Source: Verrucomicrobiales bacterium (GTDB taxonomy: Bacteria; Verrucomicrobiota; Verrucomicrobiia; Verrucomicrobiales; DEV007). Taken from it: DNA of 64,000 bases. How positions within the stretch are numbered: position 1 is the first letter of the stretch; every line of letters starts with the position of its first letter. The notes beneath the pieces are model-generated. The model was given only the letters and a program-made list of their open reading frames with translations. It did not search any database and was not told the origin of the DNA. Shown here piece after piece: positions 9,568-18,800 of the stretch. The position numbers were made by a program, and so were the translations under genes. The stretch is taken from positions 1 to 64,000 of the forward strand of contig JARGPJ010000003.1 of assembly GCA_029212615.1 (NCBI GenBank), in the 5' to 3' direction.

Positions 9568-9990
9568 ATGGCTATTTCTCAAGACGCTGCACTACTTCTG
9601 ACGCTTTCCAACCTCCAGACCCAGCTCTTTAAAAAAGTAAGCGGGCCCCTCACGGCGCACGGAATCAGCTTCACGGAATTCATCGTTCTCCTTCATTTGA
9701 ATGATTCCCCTGCTAGAAACATGCGGCGGATTGATCTTGCAGAAAAGATCGGATTAACCGCATCGGGAGTTACTCGATTACTCAATCCCATGCAAAAAAT
9801 CGGACTGGTTGAGAAAGAGGAATCCGTCCGCGATGCGCGCGTCAGCCTCATCGCCATTACCGAAGCCGGGACTCAATTGTTTAACGACGCCGAAAGGACT
9901 TTCAACGAAAGCGCCGGCCATCTCCTGGCCCCGCTCAACGCAAAACATCACCGCGCGTTTTCTGAAATAGCGGGAGCTCTCTTATCGTGA
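9568..9990 (+). CDS. MarR-family transcriptional regulator
   Basis: A 140-residue protein, the usual size for MarR regulators. It has the winged-helix core: an N-terminal dimerisation helix, SFTEFIVLLHLNDSP, a recognition region with RIDLAEKIGLTASGVTRLL, and a wing including the family-typical DARVSLIAITEAG (compare D.R...V.LT..G). It probably acts as a dimeric repressor released by a small ligand or an oxidant; no conserved sensor Cys is apparent. A perfect 20-bp palindrome directly upstream is a candidate operator. No obvious effector gene follows, since the next gene is convergent and over 500 bp away. Confidence 0.88.
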   Translation: MAISQDAALLLTLSNLQTQLFKKVSGPLTAHGISFTEFIVLLHLNDSPARNMRRIDLAEKIGLTASGVTRLLNPMQKIGLVEKEESVRDARVSLIAITEAGTQLFNDAERTFNESAGHLLAPLNAKHHRAFSEIAGALLS

Positions 9991-10018
9991 GGTTGATTGG
10001 GTGACCGATGATCGCGGG

Positions 10019-10036
10019 GATCAAGACTGCTTGATC
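10019..10036. terminator. Hairpin downstream of the MarR gene
   Basis: A perfect 7-bp stem, GATCAAG (10019-10025) and CTTGATC (10030-10036), with an ACTG loop starts 28 bp after the MarR stop. There is no T-run, so it is only a candidate terminator; it could also be a second protein-binding palindrome. Confidence 0.35.
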
Positions 10037-10455
10037 AATGAGTTGGTCACTCTATTCCCTCCGGGCCGTTCGAGGCGCGTTTCGGCATCACCAAATTTTT
10101 CGGCGTTGCGATTCTGCGTGAAGACTCTTACGCCTTTGGAGAGAAGAATACGCGTTGCCTCAAATCCGGCACGGCGTTCGCTCCGGTGATGGGATACGTT
10201 TTGCCAGCGAAGGAGCTCCATTGCCCCGGCGTCCAGCCTTCCTGTCCGACTTTCATTCTGTCCGTCATGATTCAATCCTTTCGACTCCGTGCTACTTCTG
10301 CACTTTCACGAGTCTGCCATTTTTACAGAAATCGTCAGAAATCGATCAACAGGAAGTGAGCGCTTCGCACTCGAGAGAACTTTCCTGACAAGCTTGGCTG
10401 TCGCCATACTCCAGTGCAGGGTAAACTCTCCTGAACCCGGCGAAGGATGAGGGCG
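10037..10455. other. Intergenic region between convergent MarR and HlyD genes
   Basis: No gene is supported here. One plus-strand frame from about 10042 reads plausibly (FEARFGITKFFGVAILRED and beyond) but has a stop directly upstream and no usable start. It may be a decayed gene fragment or chance. Confidence 0.3.
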
Positions 10456-10471
10456 GAGGCTCGCGAGCCTC
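10456..10471. terminator. Palindrome after the giant-protein operon
   Basis: GAGGCTCGCGAGCCTC is a perfect 16-bp palindrome lying 21 bp beyond the stop of the last gene (HlyD, minus strand). It can fold as a 6-bp stem with a CGCG loop. It lacks a following T-run on either strand, so a terminator role is inferred from position only. Confidence 0.4.
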
Positions 10472-10492
10472 ACTTAAATGCTCTGTTCGCCC

Positions 10493-11314
10493 CTACTCTT
10501 CCCCGAAAACAAGCGCCACTTGCTCCCCGATCGGAAGGCTGCGGTCTCTGTTCTCAAACCTTACCGTTATCTCAACGGTGTTCGTCGCGGGATCGGATAG
10601 AGGAGAGACAAATTCAACCCGCCCTTTTCCAAGAAATTTTCCGGATACCGTTTCCAGTCTCGCTTCATCCCTGTTCTTCAAGAGGGCAGCAAGAGAGATC
10701 GGAACAAATGCCCGGGCTTTGAGAGTCCCGACTTCGACAATCCGGACCAACGCATCTTCACGAACCGAGTTAATCGCTTCTCCGGCATCGCGTGCAACCT
10801 CGACAACGACCCCTTCGATCGAACTTCTCAGTGTGCGACGCGCCAACTCCACTTCAATCGATTGGACCTGAAGTTGTTGAATTTCCTTTTCCTCCTTTGC
10901 GGCGGTCAAATTGGCAAGACTCACCTCGAGGAGCGACTTCTGGCGGTCGTATTCGGCCGAGTTGGAAGTTCCCCGACGCTGAAGCTTTTCCACAATCGCA
11001 AGGCGTTCGCGATTGAGCTTCACTTCGGCCTCCGCTGCCAGAATCGTCCCCGTGCTCGATGCCTGCGCCCTCGCGATAGCAAGACGTGCTTCGATACTTT
11101 CTGCATCAAGGCCCAGGAGAGCGGTTCCGATACTGACGTCATCCCCCTGCCGGACGAAGACTTCGCGTATCTCCCCCCGCTCGGTTGTCGATACCTCAAC
11201 ACTTCTGTAAGGGCGAAGATAAGTATGCACCGAGGTCTTCTCATCTGCCCGTGTCAGGGTGAGAAAAGCCATGCAGGCGATCAGGAAAGTGATTGTCGTG
11301 TTTTGTCGTTCCAT
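10493..11314 (-). CDS. HlyD/RND-type periplasmic adaptor protein
   Basis: A 273-residue membrane-fusion (adaptor) protein that would link an inner-membrane component to a TolC channel across the periplasm. Residues 1 to about 23 form a signal peptide (TFLIACMAFLTLTRA). The first half-lipoyl segment is GEIREVFVRQGDDVSIG, a coiled-coil hairpin spans roughly residues 70-150, and the second half-lipoyl segment is SIEGVVVEVARDAGEAI, followed by a beta-barrel region. It is short for the family and has no clear membrane anchor. Its start overlaps the end of the SecA-like gene by 34 bp, indicating translational coupling. It is the last gene of the operon that also encodes TolC and the giant protein, its likely partner and cargo. 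Confidence 0.85.
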   Translation of the reverse strand: MERQNTTITFLIACMAFLTLTRADEKTSVHTYLRPYRSVEVSTTERGEIREVFVRQGDDVSIGTALLGLDAESIEARLAIARAQASSTGTILAAEAEVKLNRERLAIVEKLQRRGTSNSAEYDRQKSLLEVSLANLTAAKEEKEIQQLQVQSIEVELARRTLRSSIEGVVVEVARDAGEAINSVREDALVRIVEVGTLKARAFVPISLAALLKNRDEARLETVSGKFLGKGRVEFVSPLSDPATNTVEITVRFENRDRSLPIGEQVALVFGEE

Positions 11315-13272
11315 TTGTCTCTTTCCGCCATCTGAAGGCGGATCTGGTAATTCGTCTGTTCCAATCGTCGCTGCAGCTTATCAAAAATTCGGCTCGCCTC
11401 CGACGGGAGCTCATGAGACTCCCCCGACCGGAGACCATGCAACTTACGAAGCATCGACTTGCTGAACCGTTGCAGAAGTTCATCCTCGAGGCTCACAAAG
11501 GACTGAATCGAACCGGGCTTCCCCTGACGGGCGCAGCGCCCGAATAATTGCCGATCAATGCGTATCGATTCGTTTCGCTCCACCGCGATGACATGAAGTC
11601 CTCCCGCTTCCTCGGCTTCAGGGGTAAGATCAATGTGAGTCCCGCGACCGGCCATGTTCGTGGCAATGACAACAGCGCCGGCCTGCCCTGCCCCGGCGAT
11701 AATCCGGTTTTCCTCCTCATCGTGTTTTGCGGTGAGCAACTCATGAGAAATGCCTTCTTTTTCCAAGCGTACGGAAAGAGCCTCACTGGCGAGAATCGTT
11801 CTTGTTCCGATCAAGACAGGCTGCCCCCTCGCCTGACGTTCAGCGACACTCCCAATGACAGCCTCATACATCGTCTCTTGATTCGAAAACACCCTCTCCG
11901 GCAACTCCCGCCGCTTTCCGGGGCGGTGCAGAGGGATCGTCTTAACCGGCAAGTTGAAGAAATGCCAAAGCTCACCCGCGCTTTCCATGGCAGTGCCGGT
12001 GATACCGCAAATCGAGTCGTAACGCGTGAAGAAACGCTGGCGGGTAATACTGGCCGATGACTCAGTTTCAGGGTTGATCGGGAGGCCCTCCTTTGCCTCG
12101 ACCGCCTGATGCAGCCCTTCCTTCCAGTTCCGCTCTTCATGCGCCCGTCCTGTAAACTCATCGATGATTACGACTTTCTCATCCTTCACAATATAATGTG
12201 AATCGCGCTGGAACAGTTCGATCGCGGTGAGCGCATTCTGGATATAAACCCTCCAGGGGCGCACCAGTTGAGACCATGGAACCTCGGGCGACGCATGTAT
12301 TTTTTCCAGCCCCGTATTCTTTATGATGAGCCGATTACCGTTCTTCACGGCGTAGTCAGTTTCCTTCTCAAGAGCACCGGCAATGTTCCGCGCGATGTGA
12401 AACGGTTGGTCGTCAAATTCCCCCGGCTTGTGCTGACTGATTAGCAGCGGAGACCCGGCCTCATCGATAAGAACGCTGTCAATTTCATCGACAATCGCAT
12501 AACTGAGTCGGCGATGCATCGTGGACGGTTCAACGATTTCCTCTCCGGCCAGTAATTTGCAGAGTCGCGGAACCGGCCGGTTCCCGGGTTGATCGACGAT
12601 CTGAAGCTGATCCCGCAGGTAATCGAATCCGAAGTCGTAGCCAGTACCGTAGACGATGTCCTTTCGATACATTTCACGCTTCGCCTCCGGCTCCATCTCC
12701 TGTTCGAGAAGACCGACACTGAGCCCGAAAAATTCAAATAGCGGGGTCACAAACTCACAGTCCCGCTCCGCGAGGTAGGGATTAACAGTGACAACGTGAA
12801 CCCCCTTGCCAGTGAGCCCAAACCAGAACGCAGGAAGTGTGATTGTCAGGGTCTTTCCTTCACCGGTGGCCTGCTCGGCGACACCCCCTTCCACCAGCGC
12901 AATTCCAGCCATGAGCTGCTCCGGGTAATGATGCAATCCCAGGACACGGCGGGACGCCTCCCGAAGCGTTGATAACGCCTCGACGAGACTGTCGGAATTC
13001 TTCACCTTTTCAAGAAGGGCATCGCGTCTCCATCTGGCCATGCCCGCTTTCAATGCCTCGTCTGAAACTTTGCGCAGTGGGAGATCATGGGATTCAATGG
13101 CTTCAAGGAGACGGTCTGAATCAAGAACTCCCCGCCCGCTCCAGTTTGATTTGAGCCTTTGTTGCAACCAGCCCGCCGCATAGGACCGCTTGTCGTATTG
13201 ACGGAAATATGAGCTTTCACCTGCCTTCTTCGAAGACGGTTCGCTGGTGACTGCTTCTGCCATTTCCGGCAA
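11281..13272 (-). CDS. Shortened SecA-like preprotein translocase ATPase
   Basis: A 663-residue SecA paralogue, against roughly 800-900 for housekeeping SecA. Nucleotide-binding domain 1 has Walker A GEGKT (residues 137-141), the family signature YGTGYDFGFDYLRDQ, and Walker B VDEID (261-265) within VDEIDSVLIDEA. The preprotein-crosslinking region and IIDEFTGR follow. NBD2 has TNMAGRGTHIDL and FGRCARQGKPGS (from residue 577), where housekeeping SecA usually has GRGTDI and GRSGRQGDPGS. The chain stops about 75 residues after that. The helical wing, the two-helix finger and the C-terminal zinc motif therefore appear absent. The gene starts 2 bp after the TolC stop and overlaps the HlyD start. 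It is probably the energy source dedicated to exporting the giant protein; that role is inferred from context. Confidence 0.9.
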   Translation of the reverse strand: MPEMAEAVTSEPSSKKAGESSYFRQYDKRSYAAGWLQQRLKSNWSGRGVLDSDRLLEAIESHDLPLRKVSDEALKAGMARWRRDALLEKVKNSDSLVEALSTLREASRRVLGLHHYPEQLMAGIALVEGGVAEQATGEGKTLTITLPAFWFGLTGKGVHVVTVNPYLAERDCEFVTPLFEFFGLSVGLLEQEMEPEAKREMYRKDIVYGTGYDFGFDYLRDQLQIVDQPGNRPVPRLCKLLAGEEIVEPSTMHRRLSYAIVDEIDSVLIDEAGSPLLISQHKPGEFDDQPFHIARNIAGALEKETDYAVKNGNRLIIKNTGLEKIHASPEVPWSQLVRPWRVYIQNALTAIELFQRDSHYIVKDEKVVIIDEFTGRAHEERNWKEGLHQAVEAKEGLPINPETESSASITRQRFFTRYDSICGITGTAMESAGELWHFFNLPVKTIPLHRPGKRRELPERVFSNQETMYEAVIGSVAERQARGQPVLIGTRTILASEALSVRLEKEGISHELLTAKHDEEENRIIAGAGQAGAVVIATNMAGRGTHIDLTPEAEEAGGLHVIAVERNESIRIDRQLFGRCARQGKPGSIQSFVSLEDELLQRFSKSMLRKLHGLRSGESHELPSEASRIFDKLQRRLEQTNYQIRLQMAERDKWNDKTRQSLS

Positions 13273-13274
13273 AA

Positions 13275-15245
13275 CTATTTAGGTTGATCTATTCTGAGAA
13301 AAGTCCCCTTTGATCGCTCCAGCGAAGCAATCGAGAAATTGTATTGCACGATGCTGATGAGATAGGACTCCTCGGCTCTCTGTTTACGATCAATCGCATC
13401 GAGAAGAAGTTGCAGACGGGAGCCGATAGAACGCCCGTTTTCGGCCCCTGCATCGGTATCAACCAATTCGTTAAGCTGACGCACTTCCTCCCGGGTCGCG
13501 CGCAGGGCTTGGTACTTTGCCTGCACATCGCGATAAGACGTGACCATCTCCCGGTAGCTCACGAGAACACTGAGGATCACATTGTTGGCAGCGAGACGCG
13601 CGCGGTTCACGGCCTGTTCAAACTCGATCCCCCGGCGCTCATGAAAAGACTTCGCAAAACCGCGCTCAAGGGTCTGCGAAAAGTTAATCCCGGCGCGGAC
13701 GTTCGTACCATTTGAATCCAAATCATCATAGGCACCGCCAAAATCGCGCCCTTGGTCAATCCCTGCATATCCCACATCGGTGAACAGGTTCACACGTGGC
13801 TTCAGATCATTCTTTGCCGAATCACGGCGAAGTCCCGCCACTCGGATTGACTCGAGACTACGGTTCAATTCAGAACGATTATCAAGCGCTGTCTGAACCA
13901 CCTGGCTCACATTCTCAGGAGCTGGAGTCATGACGGGACGTGAAGTCGGAATCACCTCACCTGCAACGCCCATTTGAAGGTCAGGGTGATTAACAATTGC
14001 CCGAAGTCGTTCTTCGGCGGTTCGGATAGCGGTCTTGCTGCGAATCAAATCCGCCTGACGCTCGAGGAGGGCGGCTCTCGCTCTGACAATCTCACTTGCA
14101 GTCGCTTCCGCGTCGATCTCTTCGCGATCTTCCAGAAAACGGACAACCGCTCTCGTCTCCTGCACCAAATCAAGTCGAAGGGCATACGCGGAGCGAGCGA
14201 GATAAAGGCCCCAGTAACTTCGGTTGAGTTGCAGAAGGTGCTCCTCAATTCCCGTGACCATATCCTCATAGGCAATACCGCGATCCAACACCGCTATTTT
14301 GAGTGAAATCGTGTTGTAGTTCACTCCGCTTCCACGGAAAAGCGGCTGAATAATGCGAAGACCAATCGATGACTGACTCTGTGGATTGGGATCCAGAAAG
14401 GTCGAGTTATTCCTCAATGATTCGATCTCGTTAAACACTTCCAACTCGGTTCCTGTCGCCAATTTCTTTCTGAGGCCCGCCTCAGCATTGACCCGATCTT
14501 CGATGAGACGCCCTGTCGTTCCGGTTGTCAGAGTCGTTCCGGTTGGTTCGTCAATATGATCGTAGGATCCCTCTCCGAATATCTCCGTATCAAACTCAGA
14601 ATTCGCCAAACCAATACTCGTCGCCTGAATGCGGGGATTGAGGGTGAAATCCTTGACTTCATAGGAATGCTGCAGGGAACGTGAGTAGACCTCAGAAAGC
14701 GTCCAGCAGATCCTTGGCTGGTCACGCCAGTATCCCTTTTCCGAAGCAACGACCCACCCGGCATGATGATCGAGTCGATTTCCTTCTTTTACGAAGCCTT
14801 CCAGATTAAGTTCCGGATCAGTAAGATTGTATGAACGTTGTTTAAACTCATCTTTGAGTTCAGCAATCCTCTCATCCACCCATGATTGTGACCTGGACTG
14901 CTTGAAAACTCTCTCAGGAATTGGCGAGCCCGAAACTGCGATCACATTCGGTTTCACTTCAAAAGCATCATCCAATACTTCAGCTCGAAGTGGCCTCTGA
15001 GTGTCCCCTTTTCTCGTATGCTTTCCCAACCCCGAAGAATCCGAACCTGATTTCGACTTTTCCTGCACCCCGAACAGGGTTCGTAACAACCCCCTCTTTT
15101 CCTTCTGGACGGGACTTGCACCTACGGATGAATCCGGGACCGGCCTCGCAACGATGACATCGTCCGCATTCAGCCGATTACCACCACCAAGGCACAAAAC
15201 TAAGAGAATCGTGAAGAAAATAAAACGAATATGAACGGTGTTCAT
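13275..15245 (-). CDS. TolC-family outer-membrane efflux protein
   Basis: From the ATG at 15245 the protein has 656 residues and begins with a signal peptide (HIRFIFFTILLVLCLGGG). A variable region rich in charged residues (about 30-140) precedes two outer-membrane-efflux repeats. These include QPLFRGSGVNYN, alternating beta strands and long amphipathic helices (ARSAYALRLDLVQETRAVV; ERLRAIVNHPDLQMG; the C-terminal RQLNELVDTDAGAENG). TolC trimers form the outer-membrane duct of type I secretion and efflux systems. A TTG at 15317 is in frame but would precede the signal peptide, so it is not preferred. It lies 73 bp after the giant gene and 2 bp before the SecA-like gene, so the three are likely co-transcribed. 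Confidence 0.87.
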   Translation of the reverse strand: MNTVHIRFIFFTILLVLCLGGGNRLNADDVIVARPVPDSSVGASPVQKEKRGLLRTLFGVQEKSKSGSDSSGLGKHTRKGDTQRPLRAEVLDDAFEVKPNVIAVSGSPIPERVFKQSRSQSWVDERIAELKDEFKQRSYNLTDPELNLEGFVKEGNRLDHHAGWVVASEKGYWRDQPRICWTLSEVYSRSLQHSYEVKDFTLNPRIQATSIGLANSEFDTEIFGEGSYDHIDEPTGTTLTTGTTGRLIEDRVNAEAGLRKKLATGTELEVFNEIESLRNNSTFLDPNPQSQSSIGLRIIQPLFRGSGVNYNTISLKIAVLDRGIAYEDMVTGIEEHLLQLNRSYWGLYLARSAYALRLDLVQETRAVVRFLEDREEIDAEATASEIVRARAALLERQADLIRSKTAIRTAEERLRAIVNHPDLQMGVAGEVIPTSRPVMTPAPENVSQVVQTALDNRSELNRSLESIRVAGLRRDSAKNDLKPRVNLFTDVGYAGIDQGRDFGGAYDDLDSNGTNVRAGINFSQTLERGFAKSFHERRGIEFEQAVNRARLAANNVILSVLVSYREMVTSYRDVQAKYQALRATREEVRQLNELVDTDAGAENGRSIGSRLQLLLDAIDRKQRAEESYLISIVQYNFSIASLERSKGTFLRIDQPK

Positions 15246-15318
15246 CAGCGGAATGTTAGGGACTGGTACGGCTTCTTCAGAATGCCGAAAGACTTTGTAT
15301 GTGACGATATTGAGCAAT

Positions 15319-15830
15319 TTACAGGGCAGGATTCAGGATCGCGCCAATCGCGTCGTGAGAGTCTGTTCGTATCTGGCTCTCAAAGCTCCCCGATAGAGGG
15401 TCTCCCGAAGGGATGAAATACTGATTGAAAACCGGGGCCCCCATCGCGTTGGAAGCCGGAGTAATCTCGACTGAAAGTCGCGCAATCCGCCCCGCATTGA
15501 AGGTCGATCCCTGGAGAACGACCATCCAGTGTCCCGAACTGTCGGCAGTCGCCAATTGCTGCCCAATTACCCGTCCATCGCTGCCGAACATCGTGAGGAA
15601 CACCGAAGCGCCTCCCGAGGTAAGCCCACTGAAGAGAGGGAGCAGCGGGCTCACCGGTCTACCTGAGAAATTAGCGCCGAAACCAAAGTCACTTCCGCTG
15701 GTGGCAAAAACAAATCCGGAGAAGATTTGATCCTCTGCAAAGACATTGCTCAAGTTGACAAGCAGGTCATTGATCTCGTCGCCAATGTCATAGATGCGAT
15801 CAAGCGGGATGTAAGGATCGACGGTGAGCT
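15319..15830 (-). other. C-terminal domain of the giant protein
   Basis: Residues about 9580-9748, starting near DRIYDIGDEINDLL. They lack the repeats of the preceding beta-helix and contain an FGANFSGRPVSP segment and an FNQYFIPSGDPLSGSFES segment. This may be the export or anchoring signal read by the type I-like apparatus; the role is inferred from position. Confidence 0.5.
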
Positions 15831-18800
15831 CAAAATCATTTCCATCACCCCCCAGGTAACTTACATCAGCGGGACGTGGTGAATCGATGAATGAGTCAAT
15901 AAGGTGATCCTCAGGGAACCCTGAAAACTTGCCTCTGATAGGATCCTCTCCATCATTTACGATCGGCTGATACTTCGTATCATGATCCGGATCATAGCGA
16001 TTCGCTGGAAGCAGTTCGAGCGTAGCCCCCCCGACCGAAACAGCTCCGTTCACAATAACCTGATCGTAGAAGCCCCATCCTATGCCGGGCGCGATTCCGC
16101 CAATTTCAACAACGAAACGGCTGCCGGATCGAAGAATCAGCCCACCGGCCGTGATCACGCCGGGTGCACCATTACCGGGGGAAAGAGTCGATCCTGACAA
16201 GGCCTCAATAGAGGCAACCGTTGTTCCATTGCCCACCAGAATCGAGCCATTTTTGAGAACAATCTTATTCGCTGCGATCCGCTCGATGAGCTCGATCCGG
16301 TGAAGACCTTCCTCCAGGAAGACAGTGCCTACATCCACTCCCGTAGAACCATCGAACGTGACCCGATCAAAGGTGATCTCATCGATCGCCGCCAGATTTA
16401 TTGCAAACGACCTGTCATTCCCCGCTGTGGTTTTGGTCAGAAAAGCAAAATCCACATTTGAGAGTTGGAGACTGTTGCTCCCGTTTCCGGAATAACCGCC
16501 ACCTTCATCAGAAAATGTTTCCGCCGTGTCAACCGACACTCCGTCCCTTGCGTTCTTACGTGCGACGGTTCCGTCAAGAACCACCTCCGTTGCCACATTC
16601 CTGAGGGTGATGCCGTCGCCATTCCGTGTAAAAGTCGAACCTGCATCCGCAAACCGGTTCAGACTCTCACCGGAGAATCCGATCTCATTTCCAATCGCCG
16701 TTACCGAAGTAAACTCGACATCATTCACGTCTTCAATCCTGAGCCCTGCACCGATCTGGCTGTGATTGAAGCTTGAATGAGAAACCGCTACATTTGATGT
16801 CGGAGAACCGGTCAGCACGAAGCCGTTGACTTCGTTTCCGATGAGCGAGCTGCCGTTGGTAACCCTGACATTGCCGTCAACGTTGCTCAGGACGATTCCG
16901 TTGACCTGATGCGAAACAGTTCCTGCGCCATCCGTATCCGAAGCGGTCACTCCATCGAATAAGACTGACCCGGTTATACTTTTTGCGAAGAATCCATTTC
17001 CGACACCGTCAGCATTCGCATCGTTGTTATTGAAAGTGCTGTTCTCGACAATGAGATCGCCCAGAATTTCCTCAAGTATGATACCACTGTTGTCGTTCCC
17101 AACGCCACTGACACCAGAGAGAGTAACGTCCCCCATGATTCCGGAGATCACGAGGCCGGACTCCTGATGGAAAGGACCGGACATCCCGCTGCGTCCGTCA
17201 AATGTCGTATTCGTAATCGTGAGCCCCTCCCGGAGGGCTGAAGTAGCCGCCACAGAGCTCATAACTCTCAGCCCCGCCCCGCTGCCGTCGGCATCTCCAT
17301 CATTTTCGTCGAAGTGAGAATTTGTCAGGACCAGGGAACCGCTTATGTCATTAATCAATGCTCCGCCATTGCCATTTTTCGAAACGGTTGTGTCGACGAT
17401 TTCAAGGTCGGAGACCTCACTGAGCGTAATCCCCGATTCGGCATTTCCACTGATCGTTGACGTATCAATGCCGATCTTTCCAATGACCCCGCTCAGGACC
17501 ACTCCGCTTTTCTGGTTTCCAGTCGTAGTGCCCGCTGCAATTCCAGTGAGAGTTGCCCCCCCTTGAATCTCTGTCGCGGTAACCCCGTTCCCAACACCAT
17601 CACCGTCCGCATCGTTGTTGTTAAAGAATGAACGAACCAGATTCAGCGCACCGCCAAGGCGGGAAGCAATGAAGCCCCCCTTATCATTCCCCGAAGCGCT
17701 TGAATCCGAAATTTCCAGCGACGCCACATCCGTGACGGTCCCGCCCGTCCCTTTATTGTCATTGATCTCCGTGTTCGAAATCCTGACCGCTGCAGAACTC
17801 GAATCCGTGACAAGCAAGCCATCTCCACTATTGTCGTTCACGATTGAATCTCCGGTCCCCTTCTCCAATGAGATAGTGCCCGCGACCGAGCTGAGTTCGA
17901 TTCCTGTCTGATTCTGCGAGAATCCCACACCCTTCAGCGTCACTGCTCCATCAACCGTATCAACCGACAGACCAATCGTATTCGAGTCGGCAATCACATC
18001 CTTCGTCACCACATCCGAGACATCGTCCAGGCGAATGCCGTTACCGGTGTTTCCGCTGAATGTCGAATACTCCACGCTTATTTTGCCCTCAACATTCGAA
18101 AGGACGACACCGCTTGCCTGAGTGCCGACATCTGCACCGGAGGTGACGCCAACAAGTGTCGCCATTCCACTGATCCGGGTGGCATTGATTCCATCGCCGC
18201 TGCCATTGTCCTCTGCCGTAGTATTGGTAAGACTCAGGTCGCCTTCAAGACCGGCGAGCGAGAGGCCTCCCTTCGCATTCCCGCTGATTTCCGAGCCGTT
18301 GTCAGTGAAGCTTGTCGCGCTGCCATAGCTCACATTCTGAAGCGAAGCATTCAGGGTATAAGTCGCACCCGCGCCGATCGCTCCACTCAATTGCAACTCA
18401 TCCGGATCCGCCGCGTTTGCACCGTCCGATGCTCTCACAACAAGAAAGTATTTCCCGGCCGTCGCAAAGGTGTGATCGAGATACGCATCATCGGTTGAGG
18501 TACTTCCGGGATCCACGGTTGCGGCACTGTCATTGGACGCAATCAGATTCCCGTTTGCATCGTAGAGCAAAACCATTGCATCGAAAGCGGTGGCTCTATC
18601 GATGTCAAAGACACCCCGATCACCCGCGTTTTCGACCGTAAAGGAGAAAACATCCTGTGAGCCTCCCGCATTCCGAACAATCGAGAGATGAGGAATCGAA
18701 TCCGATTCACTGACGTCGATACTGTCCCGGAGAATCCAACGTCCATCGAGATCGAATGATTTCGTCGTGACCGTGTTGCCACCGGGGCTTTCGACCGTAT

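Noticed and set aside
10001-10388. Small frames on both strands between the MarR and HlyD genes
   Set aside because: They have no ribosome-binding site, no family resemblance and no conserved start; one frame may be a gene relic, but this is too weak to call.
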